Part shown: positions 44,191-53,667 of the stretch, piece by piece | Layout: every line of letters starts with the position of its first letter | How positions within the stretch are numbered: position 1 is the stretch's first letter | DNA from: Cherax quadricarinatus | Lineage: Eukaryota > Arthropoda > Malacostraca > Decapoda > Parastacidae | Reading direction: 5' to 3' | Length of the DNA stretch: 64,000 nt | Assembly (NCBI RefSeq): GCF_038502225.1 | Contig: NC_091341.1 | Coordinates: 4,925,903 to 4,989,902, forward strand | Made by a program: the position numbers and the translations under genes | The notes under the pieces: generated by a model | Database searches by the model: none | Told to the model about the DNA's origin: nothing | The model's input: the letters and a program-made list of their open reading frames with translations, nothing else

Positions 44191-45235
44191 CCTGATCACT
44201 GTAGGAGGTCGGTTATTACGTTGTTTGGGATCACAGTGGTACGAAATAGCCTAAGCATTCTGCTGTTGCTACATCATCTTCGTCACCAACACAAGGTCAC
44301 TGAATTTAGTAACAAGTTGCAGAACAATCTTTCGTTACGACATCGTCTCACTTTGTACAAGGCTTTGACGTGTCATCTTCGGAAGACAGAGCGAAACTTG
44401 GTCCCAAGCTTGTTCTGAAACTTGTGCCATGTTTCTCTTTTAACAATTGAACATTTCACGCACCACAGAACCAACAAGGGATCAAACTCTCCATCTGCAA
44501 CCCAGCCTCGCATAATCTATGTGGATTTCTCGTATAAGATTTGAAGCAAATTTCTTAATTTACTCAATTAGATTTGGTACAGTAGGACAATAAAAATTAA
44601 CCAGTTATAACATATGCCAATAAATGTAACAAAGAAAAGGCCCACGAACATAAAACAAGGACTCACCGTGTCCACTAAAAATAGCGAATATAATAGCAGT
44701 TTAAGGCTCATTACAAAGTCACCCATTTGACTGTCCTTGTAGCAGTGAAATACAGTATGTAATTAAGAGTGTGGGCTGCCATCTGAGGCTGTATCTCAAC
44801 CCGTACAAAACGTTTCCACGGGATATTTACGACTCAGGAACTAGATTAGCAACACTGGTGGAGGTGAGACCACAGCGTAATACGTCAGTTCCTCTTATAG
44901 TGGAGGGGCGCACATAAACATTCTTTATTAGGGCAATAACTAGAATTATAAGGGCATAATAACTGGCATTATAGGTGTATAATAAATGGAATCGGTGTAC
45001 CCCGGACAGTTACACGAGGTTTGAGTAATAATGATAAACCACTCCTTCGTGAGGGAAGTCATTCAAAAAGGTCAATAGTGGCTCCAAAATTGATCGTCTC
45101 CTGAGAGTAAGCTTCTGCGGATGATGGCAGGTGAGCAGAGTTGCAACATCTACCTATGCACAGCAAGAGTTACCTGAAAATGCAAGATTATCCCCTAAAA
45201 GTGCAAGATTTTTTGACAAAAAGAATGATTTGCCT
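44191..45235. other. No recognised gene
   Basis: No domain-bearing frame or repeat found. Confidence 0.4.
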
Positions 45236-45655
45236 GTAAATTGTAAGACATTCCTGCAGTGTGTGCAAGATACACCTGCAGTGTGTAAGATACACCTGTA
45301 GTGTGTGTGTGCGTGTGCGCGCGTGCAAGGTACACCTGTAGTGTGTGCAAAATACACCTGTAGTGCGTGTAAGATACACCTGCAGTGTGTGTGTGCGCGC
45401 GCGCGCGCGCAAGATATACCTGCAGTGTGTGCAAGATACACCTGCAGTGTGTGTGTGCAAGATACACCTGCAGTGTGTGTGCAAGATACACCTGCAGTGT
45501 GTGTGTGTGCAAGATACACCTGCAGTGTTTGAAAGATACGCCTGCATTGTGTGTGTGCGCAAGATACACCTGCAGTGTGTAAGATACACCTGCAGCGTGT
45601 GTAAGATACACCTGCAGTGTGTGTGTGTGCAAGATATACCTGCAGAGTGCAGTGT
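45236..45655. repeat. Variable-length minisatellite 'gtgtgcaagatacacctgca'
   Basis: About 17 units in which a constant 'caagatacacctgcagtgtg' is joined by (GT/GC)n spacers of different lengths, giving unit sizes from about 18 to 40 bp. The upstream 'gttacctgaaaatgcaagatt' looks like degenerate founding units. Confidence 0.9.
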
Positions 45656-46010
45656 AAAATTCACTCAGAATAAAAAAAAGTGGGAAGGAAACGCGGAGAA
45701 GTGAGAAAGTTGCAAGAGAGGGGAAGGGGAGAAGAGAGGCGAGAAACACGGAGACGACAGAGAGGAAAGAGAACCAGGAAAACAGAGGGGAGAGACAAGA
45801 GTAGGAAAGAGGGTAAATAGAGACGAGAGGATAGAGGGGATAGAGTAGAAGATAAACAGGAGGAAAAGAGGTGGAGAAAGGGAAAAGGGAGAGAACAGAG
45901 GGGACACAGTCAGGGAAAAACGAAAATTTAAGAAGCATTTATCTTGTTTTGTTAGAGAAACAACTGAGGAGTCAACTGAGAGCCACCTGTATGGCCATCT
46001 AGGCACCTGT
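45656..46010. other. Purine-rich low-complexity sequence
   Basis: gaggggagaaga-type sequence with no periodic unit that I can define. Confidence 0.5.
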
Positions 46011-46376
46011 GTGGCCCTATGTGGCCAATTGTGACTGTACAGCCAGATTTAGGGGTCCTATGTGACTTAGTGCGACGGTGTGGCCAGGTACAGTGATCTT
46101 GTGTGACGGTGTGGCCAAGTGTAACAGTGTGGCTAGGTACATTGATCTTGTGTGACGGTGTGGTCAAGTGAAGCGGTACACACCAGGTACAATGGCCAAG
46201 TAACTGTGGCCAGGTTAAGTACAGTGGTTTAAGTCTCTCTCCACCCAGATATAGAAGAGAGGTACAGTGGTCAGGAAAAATACCTAGGTACAGTGGCCAG
46301 AAGTACCCAGGTCCAGTGGTCACAAAAAGCGTCCAAGTACAATGGTAAAATTTGGCCAAGTACAGTGGCCAAGTGT
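46011..46376. repeat. Degenerate tandem repeat, 'gtggccaagtacagtg' type
   Basis: Reiterated 'cagtg(g/a)tc', 'gtgtggccaggtacagtgatc' and 'ttgtgtgacggtg' pieces with spacings of about 20-35 bp. Confidence 0.6.
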
Positions 46377-46514
46377 TAGGTTACGCTCACTCAGTTCGTC
46401 AGAAAACTGGACAATTATTTCTTGATGCGTATCTTAGTCACATGCCAAACTTCCACTGGAGCTTTTGGTCCTCGGATCTCGGTACAACACCTAGCTCTGC
46501 TGGGTGCGTGATCT
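46377..46514. other. Unassigned spacer
   Basis: No feature recognised. Confidence 0.3.
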
Positions 46515-46625
46515 TTGTAGGATTGGGTGGTCCTGTGGGTTAGAGCGCCGTGGAATTTTCGCTCACCATGAGGCTGGCCAAAACAACACGGGTTCGAGCC
46601 CCGGCTAGACGCAGTGCTGTTATTG

Positions 46626-46627
<2 letters not shown>
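46515..46627 (+). mobile_element. tRNA-derived SINE with (TA)n tail
   Basis: A-box-like gtcctgtgggttagagcgcc and B-box gggttcgagccc are spaced as in a tRNA-type RNA polymerase III promoter. The flanking acceptor strands do not pair, so this is not a functional tRNA. After 'ctagacgcagtgctgttat' it runs straight into the (TA)n tract. Confidence 0.65.

Positions 46628-46711
<84 letters not shown>
46628..46711. repeat. (TA)n microsatellite
   Basis: About 41 TA repeats between the SINE and the Penelope-like element. Confidence 0.97.
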
Positions 46712-46712
<1 letters not shown>

Positions 46713-47289
46713 TTGTTCTACCATACGACCACAGAGGGGTTGAATGATATCTCTAGGCCTTTCGTGTAGCAATCAACACATCAGGAGCTTGCAAAGTTGC
46801 AAAAGTAAGTAATCTTAGCAAATTCGTTCCGAGGGACGCCTTGCTGAGATTGGGGATGGTGGAGGGAAAACATTCAGTACCTCGGGCACACAGAATGCCC
46901 AGTGCCAGGGAGATTAAGTATTATAGGTAACAGAGAAAAGTCAGCCCATAAGCAAAGGTAATTTGGTGATTAACTAGCAAAATTAACATTGGTAAAATAA
47001 CGGTTATCAAGATCATCAATCGGATCTAAGAAATATAAAGGACTTTATATTCTGAATAAAGCTGTGTCTAGCACTGGCTTTGGAAAAAATCCACATCAAT
47101 TAAGGAAAACGATAATCTAGGGCAAACTCACCTGGTGGGTAGACACTAGTCGAGCCTCACCAGGGCCACCACCCTAGATCCTGTTCACGGAACCCTGACA
47201 CGTAAGGCAATCTACGGTATTCATATAAGAATCAGGTTTCAGACTGTGCAAGATAGCCTCAGTTATAAACGAATCCAGCTTAAATAACC

Positions 47290-47800
47290 CACAACTACCA
47301 TTAAATATTTCTTTCTAGTCATGAAGTACATGGGACAATGATCATTGCCTCAGCCAACTTGGCAGGATTATTACAGATTCGTGTGTGATTGAATATCGCA
47401 CTAGATTATTGGGCTGTTCTTACAGAATACTGATGTTGAGTAATTCTGACATTTAAAGGTTTGCCCGTTTGACTGACTTACGAAAGGTTGCATCTTTGGC
47501 ACCCAGTCCTGTACACACCACCTACCCCATGTTCTGGAGAATTTTTGATCAGCATACTCTTAACAGTTCGTGAATTCTTAAAAAAAATAACTTTGTATAC
47601 CGAGTCTCTTTAGGGTATTCGGCAGAACTGATAAATTCTCAGTGTATGGTAGAACAAGTACATTCTTGTTATGAGAAGTTATTCTAGGTTCAGTACTAGG
47701 ATAAGTTTTTCTAGCTGCCGACAAAGCAGTCTCTACAAACTCCCTTTGGTAACATAGCTTTGTAGCAATGTCAAAGATTTTCCTAACTTCCTCATCAAAG
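47290..47800 (-). pseudogene. Penelope-type linker and GIY-YIG endonuclease, partial
   Basis: After a linker ending NTLKRLGIQSYFF and a stop, the next frame reads NSPEHGVGGVYRTGCQRCN, then LSxVSQTGKPLNVRITQHQYSV and SSAIFNHT...AMIIVPCTS. This matches a GIY-YIG nuclease: 'GVY' start, 'YIGQTGR'-like strand partly altered to YVSQTGK, conserved Arg and His in the helix. GIY-YIG domains mark endonuclease-bearing Penelope elements and cut target DNA. Stops interrupt it, so it is inactive. Confidence 0.75.
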
Positions 47801-47812
47801 AACTCAGGGCTA

Positions 47813-48693
47813 GATGACTTAAGAAATCGTAATGACACGATTGCAAATAAACCATACCCCCGGCCGGGATTGAACCCGCGGTCATAGAGTCTCAAAACTC
47901 CAGCCCGTCGCGCTAGCCACTAGACCAGCTAGCCACAATAAGATTCATCCAACTAGGTATATTTCTACACCATAGGAAAGTTAGCACAGGCACCTCTGTG
48001 AGGTGCCTGTGCTAACTTTCCTATGGTGTAGAAATATACCTAGTTGGATGAATCTTATTGTGGCTAGCTGGTCTAGTGGCTAGCGCGACGGGCTGGAGTT
48101 TTGAGACTCTATGACCGCGGGTTCAATCCCGGCCGGGGGTATGGTTTATTTGCAATCGTGTCATTACGATTTCTTAAGTCATGTTGACGGCAGTGAAGGG
48201 ACTTGAGCTAGAGTTCGTCACGGCCACGCTAGCTGGAGATTCGTCTGTAAAAACTTGCATTTTGTGGTCACAGAGGTGCCTGTGCTAACTTTCCTATGGT
48301 GTAGAAATATACCTAGTTGGATGAATCTTATTGTGGCTAGCTGGTCTAGTGGCTAGCGCGACGGGCTGGAGTTTTGAGACTCTATGACCGCGGGTTCAAT
48401 CCCGGCCGGGGGTATGGTTTATTTGCAATCGTGTCATTACGATTTCTTAAGTCATGTTGACGGCAGTGAAGGGACTTGAGCTAGAGTTCGTCACGGCCAC
48501 GCTAGCTGGAGATTCGTCTGTAAAAACTTGCATTTTGTGGTCACAGAGGTGCCTGTGCTAACTTTCCTATGGTGTAGAAATATACCTAGTTGGATGAATC
48601 TTATTGTGGCTAGCTGGTCTAGTGGCTAGCGCGACGGGCTGGAGTTTTGAGACTCTATGACCGCGGGTTCAATCCCGGCCGGGGGTATGGTTT
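47813..48693 (+). mobile_element. Compound tRNA-derived SINE block: one inverted plus three direct units, 12-bp TSD
   Basis: Flanked by aactcagggcta at 47801-47812 and 48694-48705. Three plus-strand units have pseudo-tRNA heads at 48060, 48333 and 48606, an exact 273-bp period. Each has an A-box-like tagctggtctagtggctagc and a B-box gggttcaatccc, then 'ggccgggggtatggttta', a body (tcttaagtcatgttgacggc, gctagctggagattcgtctg) and 'acctagttggatgaatctta'. The first 190 bp are a minus-strand copy, so 47813-48181 is a palindrome centred on cacctctgtgaggtg. Acceptor-stem strands do not pair, so these are SINE heads, not tRNA genes. The units look nearly identical, suggesting recent amplification or gene conversion. 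Confidence 0.88.
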
Positions 48694-48719
48694 AACTCAG
48701 GGCTACAAATTCTGTAAGC

Positions 48720-49440
48720 TCTCAAAAACACAGCGAGAATGGTACTTCTTTTTACTCTAGTTTCATGACTGGAGTAACAGTGGATGTATGAACACACGTT
48801 CGTGGTCTTCCTTTATGCTCTAAACTTAAAACATTCTATCGGCCCTGTGGATCAGAACATCTAAAAATGGAAATTTGAAGTCCAATTCTTGTTCTATGGT
48901 AAGGTTAATAGAGTTAAGTCTCGGTAAAAATGTACTGAAGTCCAAATAATTCGGCCAAAGACACAAGATGTCATCCATATATTTGAACCACTTAGCTTCA
49001 CGGGGCAGAATATCTTTCAACAGCTTAGTCTCAAAAATCTCCAAATACAAATTGCTCAATAGGTGAGACAATGGATTTCTAAATAGCAATTCCCTGCCTT
49101 TGAGTAGTAGTATTTTCCTTCGAACTCAAACTTGCAATCCACCATACACAACTTAATCAACCCAATAATGTTCTTTTCAAATAGCATGAAGAACCCATTT
49201 AGTTCTTCCTCCAGATAACAAACCAGGAACACGTGTGAACAAAGCTGTGACGTCAAAACTTACTAGCATAAAATCATTAGACATGTTAACATTTTGCAGT
49301 CTGTCAGTAAGATCAACACTGTTTTTAATGTGAGCTTCTGAGATGTTGCCTAGTAATGGGGCTAATATTTTTACCAACCATCTTGACAAGGCAAAGGCCG
49401 CCGATTCTTGTGGTTGTTATGCATCTCGTGTCGCTTGTCC
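48720..49440 (-). pseudogene. Penelope-type reverse transcriptase, partial
   Basis: Order on the minus strand: WLVKILAPLLGNISEAHIKN and FMLVSFDVTALFTRVP (first catalytic Asp), then a frameshift region. ELNGFFMLFEKNIIGLIKLC and FEFEGKYYYSK follow, then NPLSHLLSNLYLEIFETKLL and KWFKYMDDILCLWPNYLDF (catalytic YMDD near 48968-48982), and ELDFKFPFLDVLIHR. The downstream frame then reads TNVCSYIHCY-like. These blocks are diagnostic for Penelope-like RTs, which are related to telomerase RT. The invariant Asp residues survive but the frame is broken near 49070-49080. Confidence 0.88.
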
Positions 49441-49453
49441 GCGATTTTTGCAT

Positions 49454-49454
<1 letters not shown>

Positions 49455-49484
<30 letters not shown>

Positions 49485-49489
49485 TATAT

Positions 49490-49530
<41 letters not shown>
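49455..49530. repeat. (TA)n microsatellite
   Basis: TA tracts with two 'aa' interruptions, truncating the Penelope-like element on its 5' side. Confidence 0.97.
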
Positions 49531-49532
<2 letters not shown>

Positions 49533-49996
49533 TTTCTTTCAACACATCGGCTGTATCCCACCAAGGCAGGGTGGCCCAAAAGGAAAAACAAAAGTTTCTC
49601 CTTTCACATTTAGTAATATATACAGGAGAAGGGGTTACTAGCCCCTTGCTCCTGGCATTTTAGTCGCCTCTTACAACACGCATAGCTTACGGAGGAAGAA
49701 TTCTGTTCCACTTCCCCATGGAGATAAGAGGAAATAAACAAGAACAAGAGCTAGTAAGAAAATAGAAGAAAACCCAGAGGGGTGTGTATACATATGCTTG
49801 TACATGTATGTGTTGTGTGACCTAAGTGTAAGTAGAAGTAGCAAGACATACCTGAAATCTTGCATGTTCATGAGACAGAAAAAAGGACACCAGCAATCCT
49901 ACCATCATGCAAAACAATTACAGGCTTTCGTTTTACACTCACTTGGCAGGACGGTAGTACCTCCCTGGGCGGTTGCTGTCTACCAACCTACTACCT

Positions 49997-49997
<1 letters not shown>
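49531..49997. repeat. Interspersed repeat bounded by (TA)n tracts
   Basis: Begins ttctttcaacacatcggctg and has 'ccaaggcagggtggcccaaa', then a longer unique body ending 'ccaacctactacctacaa'. The first part matches, in reverse orientation, 61555-61615 (gggtcaccttgcctcagcgg...cagcgtgttgaaa), and both copies neighbour a (TA)n tract. No protein is encoded. The family is unidentified. Confidence 0.6.

Positions 49998-50082
<85 letters not shown>
49998..50082. repeat. (TA)n microsatellite
   Basis: About 42 TA repeats with one 'tg' variant. Confidence 0.97.
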
Positions 50083-50084
<2 letters not shown>

Positions 50085-50599
50085 AACTTTGGTATACAGA
50101 AAGATTCCTATATTTTAATTTTCCACGAGTCAAACAATAACAACAAAATCCACTCAATTACTGCTGTTGAAATTATCAAACCTTTCTTTTTATTCATTAA
50201 CATTTTTCCTCTGCAAATCATCGACTGACTGACTCACTGATTAATTACCTGATTAACTGCCTGGCTGACTTATTGACTGATCAAATAAATAAATGAAAAA
50301 TTAATAACTGAACAAAAAAATGAAATGCATTCACTACATAATTTAAATGGTGCTGTGAGAGTTCATTGTTAAGGTGGTGTGTTCAATGGATTAGTGAACT
50401 CTGATCGTGCAGTGTGAACAAGTGTATAGGATGAACGAGTGAGCTGAGCAAGTCAATCAGATAATAGGGGACAGTCAGTAAACAGTCAGGATAAACTTTT
50501 CCCATCAGTCTGTGGCTAGCCACCGTCTAGGCCAGTAACAAGTGCTATTCAGCCAGCTGCTGGACGACTGACCCTCTTCTCCTGGCGGTCCTTTTCCTA
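50083..50599. other. No recognised gene
   Basis: Includes a loose 'gactgactgactcactgatt' patch near 50222-50280. Nothing else. Confidence 0.4.
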
Positions 50600-51480
50600 T
50601 CCTGCCTTTCCAGATCCTATCCTGCCTTTCCAGATCCTATCCCGCCTTTACAGATCCTATCCTGCCTCCAGATCCTTTTTTTTTATATCCTGCCTACTAC
50701 TCTTCTCCCTCCAGGCCTCCTTTTTTATCCCTTCTACTCATCCTATCCTTCCACATTCCTATTCTCTCCTACCTACTCCTTTCTCCTATAGGCTCCAATT
50801 ATATCGTGCTTATCTCTCTCCCTCCAGACTCCCTTTCTGTTCTGCCTATTGTTTCTTTCCCATCCAGGTTCATTTTTCTGTCTTATCTCTTCCAATCTTC
50901 CAGACTTCTTTTCTCTCCTACATAATTTCTCCTTTCACTCTGATTTTTTTTTATCTCGCCTCCTCCTTTTCTGCCAGGCTTCTCCTACTCTTTCCCTTCG
51001 CTAAATTCCTACTACTACTATCCTACTCCTGTGTTTATCTCCTCCTCCTCTTCCTTTTCCTCCTCCTCCTCCTCCTGGACCCAGGAGAGAGACCATCTGG
51101 AGCCTGAAGGGTGATCTCGTACTAAAGGTATAACGGTAAATTTGCAAGATAAATGGATTACTTTTTTTTTTCAAAGGAGATGGAGGAAGGGAGAGGGAAG
51201 GGAGGAAGGGCGTGGGAGAAGGAGAAAGAAGGTGGGGAGGGAGGTAGAAGGGGATGGGAGATTGGGGAGGGGAAGTAGTAGTAGTAGGGTGGGGGGGGGA
51301 TGTAGCGGCTCTGTGGATGATGGGATTTCGCTGAGAATGGAGGTTTGGAGGGAGTTGGGAGTGCGGTAAGGAGGCTGCTAGAACGAACTGGAGGATGGGA
51401 GGGTGGGCGTTGTGGAAGATTGGAGGGAGGGCAGCGTGGGAACGGCACGGAGGCTGTGGGATTTCCAAAACGCTGGAACA
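50600..51480. repeat. Low-complexity strand-asymmetric region
   Basis: Pyrimidine-rich from 50600 to about 51065, starting with four 20-bp units 'cctttccagatcctatcctg', then switching to purine-rich (gggaggaaggg type) from 51175 to about 51460. Proline-rich frames are compositional artefacts. Confidence 0.7.
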
Positions 51481-51975
51481 GAACGGTTATTCAGTACTTC
51501 ATACCACAAACGTTGGCACAACCAAACAACTCTCATACCACACCAGCCAGTCACTGAATCAAATATGATAATAAAAATGTAACAGTCTCCTCCAAGCTAT
51601 TGAAAAGATTCCTCTGTTCATTCACATTTAATGATTTGCATATCACCGAGGTCTCTGAAGAACACTGGTAGTTAGAAATCCACGTCTGAACAGAAAATAC
51701 CAGAGGTTCGAGAATATTACAATGTGAATCACAGTTAGTGATGTGTGTCCATGTATGAAGTGAAAGTGGCATTCTCACTAAGCAGAGAATCATTTTAGTT
51801 TCCAAGACACCAAAGGCTTACTGAGCCTTGTACAACTTATTGTTCATTTGCAGGACCTGTTAAGATCACCAGCTGACCCAGACAATCAGTGGGACCTGTA
51901 GCGTATACTTGATGCAGCACATGTGTTTAATTTATCAAGATCTCATGATGCTGCAGTGTCTGACAGTTGTGATGA
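51481..51975. other. No recognised gene
   Basis: A minus-strand 84-codon frame (51551-51805) shows no recognisable domain. Confidence 0.4.
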
Positions 51976-52028
51976 ATGGTTCGAAAAACCGACAAGTTGA
52001 AGATTGAGAAACTTGTGCAACATATGGG

Positions 52029-52085
52029 AATCTTTATTCAGGAAACGTTTCGCCACACAGTGGCTTCATCAGTCCAATACAAAGT
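52029..52085 (-). ncRNA. Hammerhead ribozyme-like motif (copy B, left arm; consensus-like)
   Basis: Minus-strand order: CTTTGTATTGGA, core CTGATGA, one extra A, stem II GCCAC-TGT-GTGGC, GAAACGTT, then TCC and AATAAAG. Stem I pairs GGA with TCC, then ATT with AAT, then CTTT with AAAG, with small internal loops that could host the usual loop-loop contact. Every invariant core base is present. This is the best candidate for an active copy. Confidence 0.68.
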
Positions 52086-52243
52086 AGAAACGTGTAAGGA
52101 GAGTAGGAGTTTGAGGTAATCAGTCCCTCAGCCTGGAGTCTACGGCCCTATGCTGTACATTCTACAAGATTGATGGACTGAACTCATCGACTCCAGGCTG
52201 AGGGACTGATTACCTCAAACTCCTACTCTCCTTAAACGTTTCT

Positions 52244-52300
52244 ACTTTGTATTGGACTGATGAAGCCACTGTGTGGCGAAACATTTCCTGAATAAAGATT
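52244..52300 (+). ncRNA. Hammerhead ribozyme-like motif (copy B, right arm; stem III base changed)
   Basis: Same as the left-arm motif except that GAAACGTTTCC reads GAAACATTTCC. The G-to-A change breaks the C-G pair of the two-pair stem III, so this arm is probably impaired. Confidence 0.6.
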
Positions 52301-52429
52301 CACATATGTTGCACAAGTTTCTCAATCTTCAACTTGTCGGTTTTTCGAACCATTCAACACAAGACGTGGTACCCGAGGAATACCAGTAACTATGACTTGA
52401 ACGGGAAGATACAGATACAGACCACATCA

Positions 52430-52575
52430 ACTCAAGGTTGAGGGACTGATTACCTCATTCTTCTCCTGTTCTTCACGATTCTCCTTTGTATGGACTGATG
52501 AAGCCACTGTGTGGCGAAACGTTTCCTAAATAAAGATTCCCATATGTTTCATAAGTTTCTCAATCTTCACCACGT
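52430..52575 (+). mobile_element. Additional half element with hammerhead motif
   Basis: Repeats 'gagggactgattacctca', then the hammerhead region and 'cataagtttctcaatctt', as in the right arm of copy B, but with its own differences. It lacks an inverted partner. Confidence 0.65.
52483..52537 (+). ncRNA. Hammerhead ribozyme-like motif (half element)
   Basis: CCTTTGTATGGA, core CTGATGA, A, GCCAC-TGT-GTGGC, GAAACGTTTCC, TAAATAAAG. Core and stems II and III are intact. Stem I has GGA/TCC with a shorter distal part than copy B. Confidence 0.63.
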
Positions 52576-53293
52576 ATTGTGCCGGGAGTGAAGACTTGCC
52601 ACTATATGTATCATGGACACTAAGAGAGCAAACAGATAAAAGAAACCACCTATAGACAGCATTCAAGAAAACACCAACAAGAATAGCATGTTCTGCAGTG
52701 AACAGTTAACAATATTAGTTGGGAAAATCACCATCGAATATCGCACTCACTCTGAATCATCAGTAACAATCTTGATCCTGGAATTACAAACCAAATCATA
52801 TTGATTGAGCTAAAGTCATTACACGCACCATGGATTTAAGATTCTCCCTCCACTGCCTACAGAGATAGATCTCAGGAACCATCTAGGAATGGGGGAAGCA
52901 GGAGTAAAGGAAAGTTCCACCTCTAAGATAACTACAATATGTAGTAGGCTACAAGCCAGGAGGGCACATCCACACATGGTAAGCTGGAAGGTGCTGCAAG
53001 GTGCTAAAAGGACCGTCTGTCAATTCGAGGTCCTCTCCCTACTAGTACTGTAAGCCAGGTTAAGTGTATACAGAGGAAATACAAAAATATTGCAAAACTT
53101 AGTTTTTTGTATGTCTAGGATAAGCTCTCAGGAGTCTACAAAAAGACTTTCCACAGGAAAGGTTTTGAATGTCTCCGTGCAAAGTCAGATTTCCAGGTAA
53201 TGAATCTGGTCCAACTTACGGAACGAGAAAAGCTAGGCAGAAGAGATGACCTGTCAACCACACACAACTCTGGACCAGCACAAGAAAGAAAAT
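52576..53293. other. No recognised gene
   Basis: Nothing supportable seen. Confidence 0.4.
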
Positions 53294-53335
53294 AAGACAG
53301 AGGATGAGATTAAGACACATGTGCAACATCTGGGT

Positions 53336-53392
53336 ATCTTTATTGTAGACGATTTGCCATCCAGTGGCTTTATCAATACAAATTCTAGGACA
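53336..53392 (-). ncRNA. Hammerhead ribozyme-like motif (copy C, left arm; decayed)
   Basis: Core reads TTGATAA, and the GAAA box is altered (GGCAAATCGTC), so this arm is predicted inactive. Confidence 0.45.
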
Positions 53393-53667
53393 TAACTTGA
53401 AGACAGTAGAACTATGTACAGAAGATGAGGTAATCAGTCCCTCAACCTAGGAGTAGGTGCGAAGAGCACCATAGTCGTGGAGATTCTGAATCTCCACGAC
53501 TATGAGGTAATCAGTCCCTCAACCTAGGAGTAGGTGCGAAGAGCACCATAGTCGTGGAGATTCTGAATCTCCACGACTATGGTGCTCTTCGCACCTACTC
53601 CTAGGTTGAGGGACTGATGACCTCATCTTCTGTACATAGTTCTACTGTCTTCAAGTTATGTCCTAGA

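Larger units (their letters stand above)
46712..49440 (-). mobile_element. Penelope-like element (RT + GIY-YIG), 5'-truncated and split by a SINE block
   Basis: Minus-strand retroelement read from 49440 down to 46712. The RT fragments come first, then a linker (VRKIFDIATKLCYQREFVE, ENLSVLPNTLKRLGIQSYFF), a GIY-YIG domain and a 3' tail with gaaaggcctagagatatc. Both ends lie at (TA)n tracts. At 47813-48693 an unrelated 881-bp SINE block interrupts the frame inside the SPEFFDEEV segment. Removing one 12-bp repeat restores continuity between RICSPE and FFDEEVRK. The N-terminal RT part is missing. Frameshifts near 49070 and 47560 show decay before or after the SINE insertion. Confidence 0.85.
51976..52362. 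mobile_element. Foldback element with inverted hammerhead motifs (copy B)
   Basis: Palindrome of about 385 bp. Left end aatggttcgaaaaaccgaca mirrors right end gtcggtttttcgaaccatt; arms of about 170 bp surround a unique centre near 52150-52190. Each arm carries an outward hammerhead-like motif. A clear target duplication was not found. A third, plus-oriented arm follows at 52430-52575, so the locus is a palindrome plus an extra half element. Confidence 0.75.

Noticed and set aside
48060..48693. Functional tRNA genes (three plus-strand and one minus-strand)
   Set aside because: The A and B boxes are good, but acceptor-stem strands do not pair and the anticodon loop has an abnormal length. They sit in 273-bp SINE units.
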